A stretch of DNA of 7,683 nucleotides from Clostridia bacterium (GTDB taxonomy: Bacteria; Bacillota; Clostridia; DSM-8532): NCBI GenBank assembly GCA_026418215.1, contig JAOABT010000487.1:1-7683 (forward strand). Direction: 5' to 3'. The notes below the pieces were generated by a model. The model had not been told where the DNA came from. It worked only from the letters and a program-made list of their open reading frames with translations, and did not search any database. This document shows positions 5,851-7,683 of the stretch, piece by piece. The translations under genes were made by a program, and so were the position numbers. Numbering within the stretch: the first letter of the stretch is position 1; each line of letters starts with the position of its first letter.

Positions 5851-7359
5851 ATGAATGCACCTTATTGGATATTAAGCTCGGAGGGTGAAAGCTATGAGCC
5901 CTTGACCGAGGATCTTTCAACGGATTACCTCATTATAGGCGGAGGTCTTGTAGGCATCACCACGCTTTATCTTCTTACAAAAGCGGGATTAAAAGCCAGT
6001 CTTATCGATGCAACCAGAATCGGTTACGGCACCTCGGGAAGAAACACGGGCAAGGCCACAGCTCAGCACGGTTATATCTATTCAAGAATTGAAAAAAATT
6101 ATGGGTTTGAAAAGGCCAAGCAATACTATACCATCAACGCCAAGGCCATGCAGTTCATAGAGGATGTCTCCAAGGAATATGGCATTGACAGCCAGTTTAA
6201 GAAGCTGCCTGCCTATCTTTTCACCCAGGATGAGGATTATGTGGACAAGCTCAAAAAGGAATTTGACCTTTATCAGAGGATGGGCATAGACTCATCCTTT
6301 GAAAAGGAAATACCTGTGCCGCTCCGTGTCCGCTGTGCCCTGAAAATGAATAATCAAGCACAGTTCCATCCTAAACGCTTTTTGGATGCTCTTGCAAAGC
6401 AGGCCGTCAAGCAGGGCGGAAAGATTTATGAAAAGACCCGAGTGGTCGATTTTCAGCCGGGCAAGGAATGCATTATCTCTATAGAAAACGGTAAGAAGAT
6501 TGCAGCCAAGAAGGTCATTATCGCTTCACATTACCCCTGCTATGACGGCAAAGGCTTCTATTTTGCACGCTTGAAGCCGGAACGCAGCTATATTGTAGGC
6601 GTTGAGCTGGATAGCTTTCCTGAAGCCCATATGATAAATATCGAGCAGCCGGCCATTTCCTTAAGGTATATCCCCGAGGAAAAGGTGCTCATGGTTTCGG
6701 GCGAGGCCCACAAGGTGGGCCATCAGGATGAGGACCACTACCAAAAGCTGAAGGACTTGGCAAAGGACATTTTCAACACCGATGCCGTTAAGTATCAATG
6801 GTCAGCTCAGGACTATATCTCCCATGACTACGTTCCCTATGTGGGCGTCATCAACGATGATTTGAAGAATGTCTTTGTCGCTACGGGCTTTAGAAAATGG
6901 GGCCTTACGAACAGTATTGCTTCGGCCATGGTTATTTCCAATCTCATCATGGACAACGGCTCGGAATACGAGGACCTCTTTACACATCTTCGCGTGAAAG
7001 ACTTCCTGTCGTTCAATTTCTTGAAGGAAAATGCCGATGTGGCTGTTCAGCTTTTGGGGGGGAAGCTGCAAATGGGAAAGCCAGATCTGCCTGAGGAAAA
7101 GGAAACGGGTGTAAAGGTCAATATCAATGGCAAACGCTGCGGCTATTACCGTGATGACGAGGACAATATCCATATTGTCGACACCACCTGCACCCACATG
7201 GGCTGCGAGGTGAAGTGGAATTCTCAGGAGAAGTCCTGGGACTGCCCGTGCCACGGTTCCCGCTTCAATTATACGGGACATGTTTTGGAAGGCCCTGCAG
7301 AACTGCATTTGAACAGCTATAAGGAACCAAAGAACACCATCAATCCTCAAATCAGCTAA
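5851..7359 (+). CDS. FAD-dependent oxidoreductase (DAO type) with C-terminal Rieske [2Fe-2S] domain, YhfW-like
   Basis: This 502-residue cytoplasmic protein joins two redox domains. Residues about 25-375 are a DAO/GlpO-type flavoprotein: the dinucleotide-binding DYLIIGGGLVGITTLY (25-40), an acidic end of the second strand (LIDATR, 51-56), TSGRNTGKATAQHG (61-74) and the C-terminal FAD motif ATGFRKWGLTNSIASA (344-359). Residues about 415-495 are a Rieske domain with CTHMGC (447-452) and CPCHGS (465-470). All four cluster ligands (Cys447, His449, Cys465, His468) are present, as are the two cysteines (452, 467) that form a disulfide in high-potential Rieske proteins. The architecture matches Bacillus YhfW and relatives, whose substrate is unknown; amine or amino-acid oxidation is a guess from the DAO fold. 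There is no signal peptide or membrane segment. AGGAG (5838-5842), 8 bases upstream, supports the start. The gene stands alone, closed by a hairpin terminator. Confidence 0.93.
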   Translation: MNAPYWILSSEGESYEPLTEDLSTDYLIIGGGLVGITTLYLLTKAGLKASLIDATRIGYGTSGRNTGKATAQHGYIYSRIEKNYGFEKAKQYYTINAKAMQFIEDVSKEYGIDSQFKKLPAYLFTQDEDYVDKLKKEFDLYQRMGIDSSFEKEIPVPLRVRCALKMNNQAQFHPKRFLDALAKQAVKQGGKIYEKTRVVDFQPGKECIISIENGKKIAAKKVIIASHYPCYDGKGFYFARLKPERSYIVGVELDSFPEAHMINIEQPAISLRYIPEEKVLMVSGEAHKVGHQDEDHYQKLKDLAKDIFNTDAVKYQWSAQDYISHDYVPYVGVINDDLKNVFVATGFRKWGLTNSIASAMVISNLIMDNGSEYEDLFTHLRVKDFLSFNFLKENADVAVQLLGGKLQMGKPDLPEEKETGVKVNINGKRCGYYRDDEDNIHIVDTTCTHMGCEVKWNSQEKSWDCPCHGSRFNYTGHVLEGPAELHLNSYKEPKNTINPQIS

Positions 7360-7373
7360 ACGGGACAGGCACA

Positions 7374-7404
7374 AAAGGCGGTATCCAGCTTGGGTACCGC
7401 CTTT
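7374..7404. terminator. Bidirectional intrinsic terminator between convergent genes
   Basis: AAAGGCGGTA (7374-7383) pairs perfectly with TACCGCCTTT (7395-7404) around an 11-base loop, starting 15 bases after the oxidoreductase stop. The plus-strand T tract is short (TTT, then AAAT). The minus-strand reading ends in TTTT. The 10-bp stem and its position between convergent genes support a shared terminator. Confidence 0.8.
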
Positions 7405-7484
7405 AAATACGCCAGTAAATTTTATAGAAGTAGTCGTTATGGTTTCTAAAGATAATAACCCCCGAAACCAAGATGCCGGACCCG

Positions 7485-7683
7485 TTAGGACTCTTTAATA
7501 ACGCCCTTCCGGTAGGCCTTCAGCAGTAACTCAAGGTATCGGATTTCTTCCTTGAGCTTCTGACCAATGTCGGTATCGGCTACCTTTCGCCGCTCCGCCT
7601 CTTTTTCAATGATGACGGTGGAGGACACAATATCCCTGTTTTCTTCGTAGGCCCGGGCTCTGGACTCAAAGGGCTGATGCGAG
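7485..7683 (-). CDS. fbp: C-terminal end of probable class III fructose-1,6-bisphosphatase
   Basis: Only the last 65 residues are present, running from the right edge to a TAA at 7485-7487. They contain HQPFESRARAYEENRDIV, then an acidic/basic helical stretch with ERRKVADTDIGQKLKEEI and a tail LELLLKAYRKGVIKES. This combination resembles, from memory, the C-terminus of the Firmicutes class III fructose-1,6-bisphosphatase, a gluconeogenic enzyme of about 640-670 residues. The catalytic metallophosphatase domain lies outside the window, so the call rests on the C-terminal signature alone. The gene converges on the Rieske oxidoreductase gene and is separated from it by the hairpin at 7374-7404. 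Confidence 0.72.
   Translation of the reverse strand, partial: SHQPFESRARAYEENRDIVSSTVIIEKEAERRKVADTDIGQKLKEEIRYLELLLKAYRKGVIKES

Noticed and set aside
6802..7374. A 190-codon open frame on the minus strand
   Set aside because: It is antisense to the Rieske oxidoreductase gene, including the conserved CTHMGC/CPCHGS region, and has no recognisable domain or ribosome binding site.
7440..7470. A GGTTTC/GAAACC inverted repeat after the right-hand partial gene
   Set aside because: The arms are 6 bases around a loop of about 17 with no T tract on either strand. The hairpin at 7374-7404 is a far better terminator.

Overview
The window looks like ordinary chromosomal DNA from a low-to-mid GC Firmicute, most likely a member of the Clostridia. 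The evidence is a tryptophan operon controlled by a tRNA-sensing T-box leader, strong AGGAGG-type ribosome binding sites, and the C-terminal end of what reads as a Firmicutes-type (class III) fructose-1,6-bisphosphatase. The species cannot be named from this sequence. I see no mobile element, CRISPR array, tRNA or rRNA.

Left half (1-4139, minus strand): the start of a tryptophan biosynthesis operon in the order trpE-trpG-trpD-trpC, with trpC cut by the window edge. The genes are packed tightly: ATGA overlaps join trpE/trpG and trpD/trpC, and 3 bases separate trpG from trpD. Together TrpE and TrpG make anthranilate from chorismate and glutamine, TrpD attaches phosphoribose, and TrpC closes the indole ring. 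Upstream of trpE lies a complete T-box riboswitch. It has a Trp (UGG) specifier codon in stem I, the conserved T-box sequence, and mutually exclusive antiterminator and terminator helices. Uncharged tRNA-Trp should therefore switch the operon on. TrpE also keeps the N-terminal motif linked to feedback inhibition by tryptophan, so both transcription and enzyme activity appear to be controlled.

Middle (4170-5604): a membrane-anchored diguanylate cyclase (minus strand) with an intact GGEEF active site and an RxxD inhibitory site lies immediately upstream of the trp promoter, with no clear terminator between them. Divergent from it is a small DUF1294 membrane protein (plus strand). The two share a short AT-rich region holding a palindromic -10-like sequence.

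Right part (5605-7683): a 246-base gap with two small inverted repeats but no gene precedes a single-gene unit encoding an FAD-dependent (DAO-type) oxidoreductase fused to a C-terminal Rieske [2Fe-2S] domain, resembling Bacillus YhfW. A strong hairpin follows that can serve as a terminator on both strands. It separates this gene from the convergent 3' end of a probable class III fructose-1,6-bisphosphatase gene that leaves the window.

Nothing here is clearly a new system. The points most worth a second look are the details of the Trp T-box, the Rieske-flavoprotein fusion, and the close junction between the c-di-GMP gene and the trp promoter.
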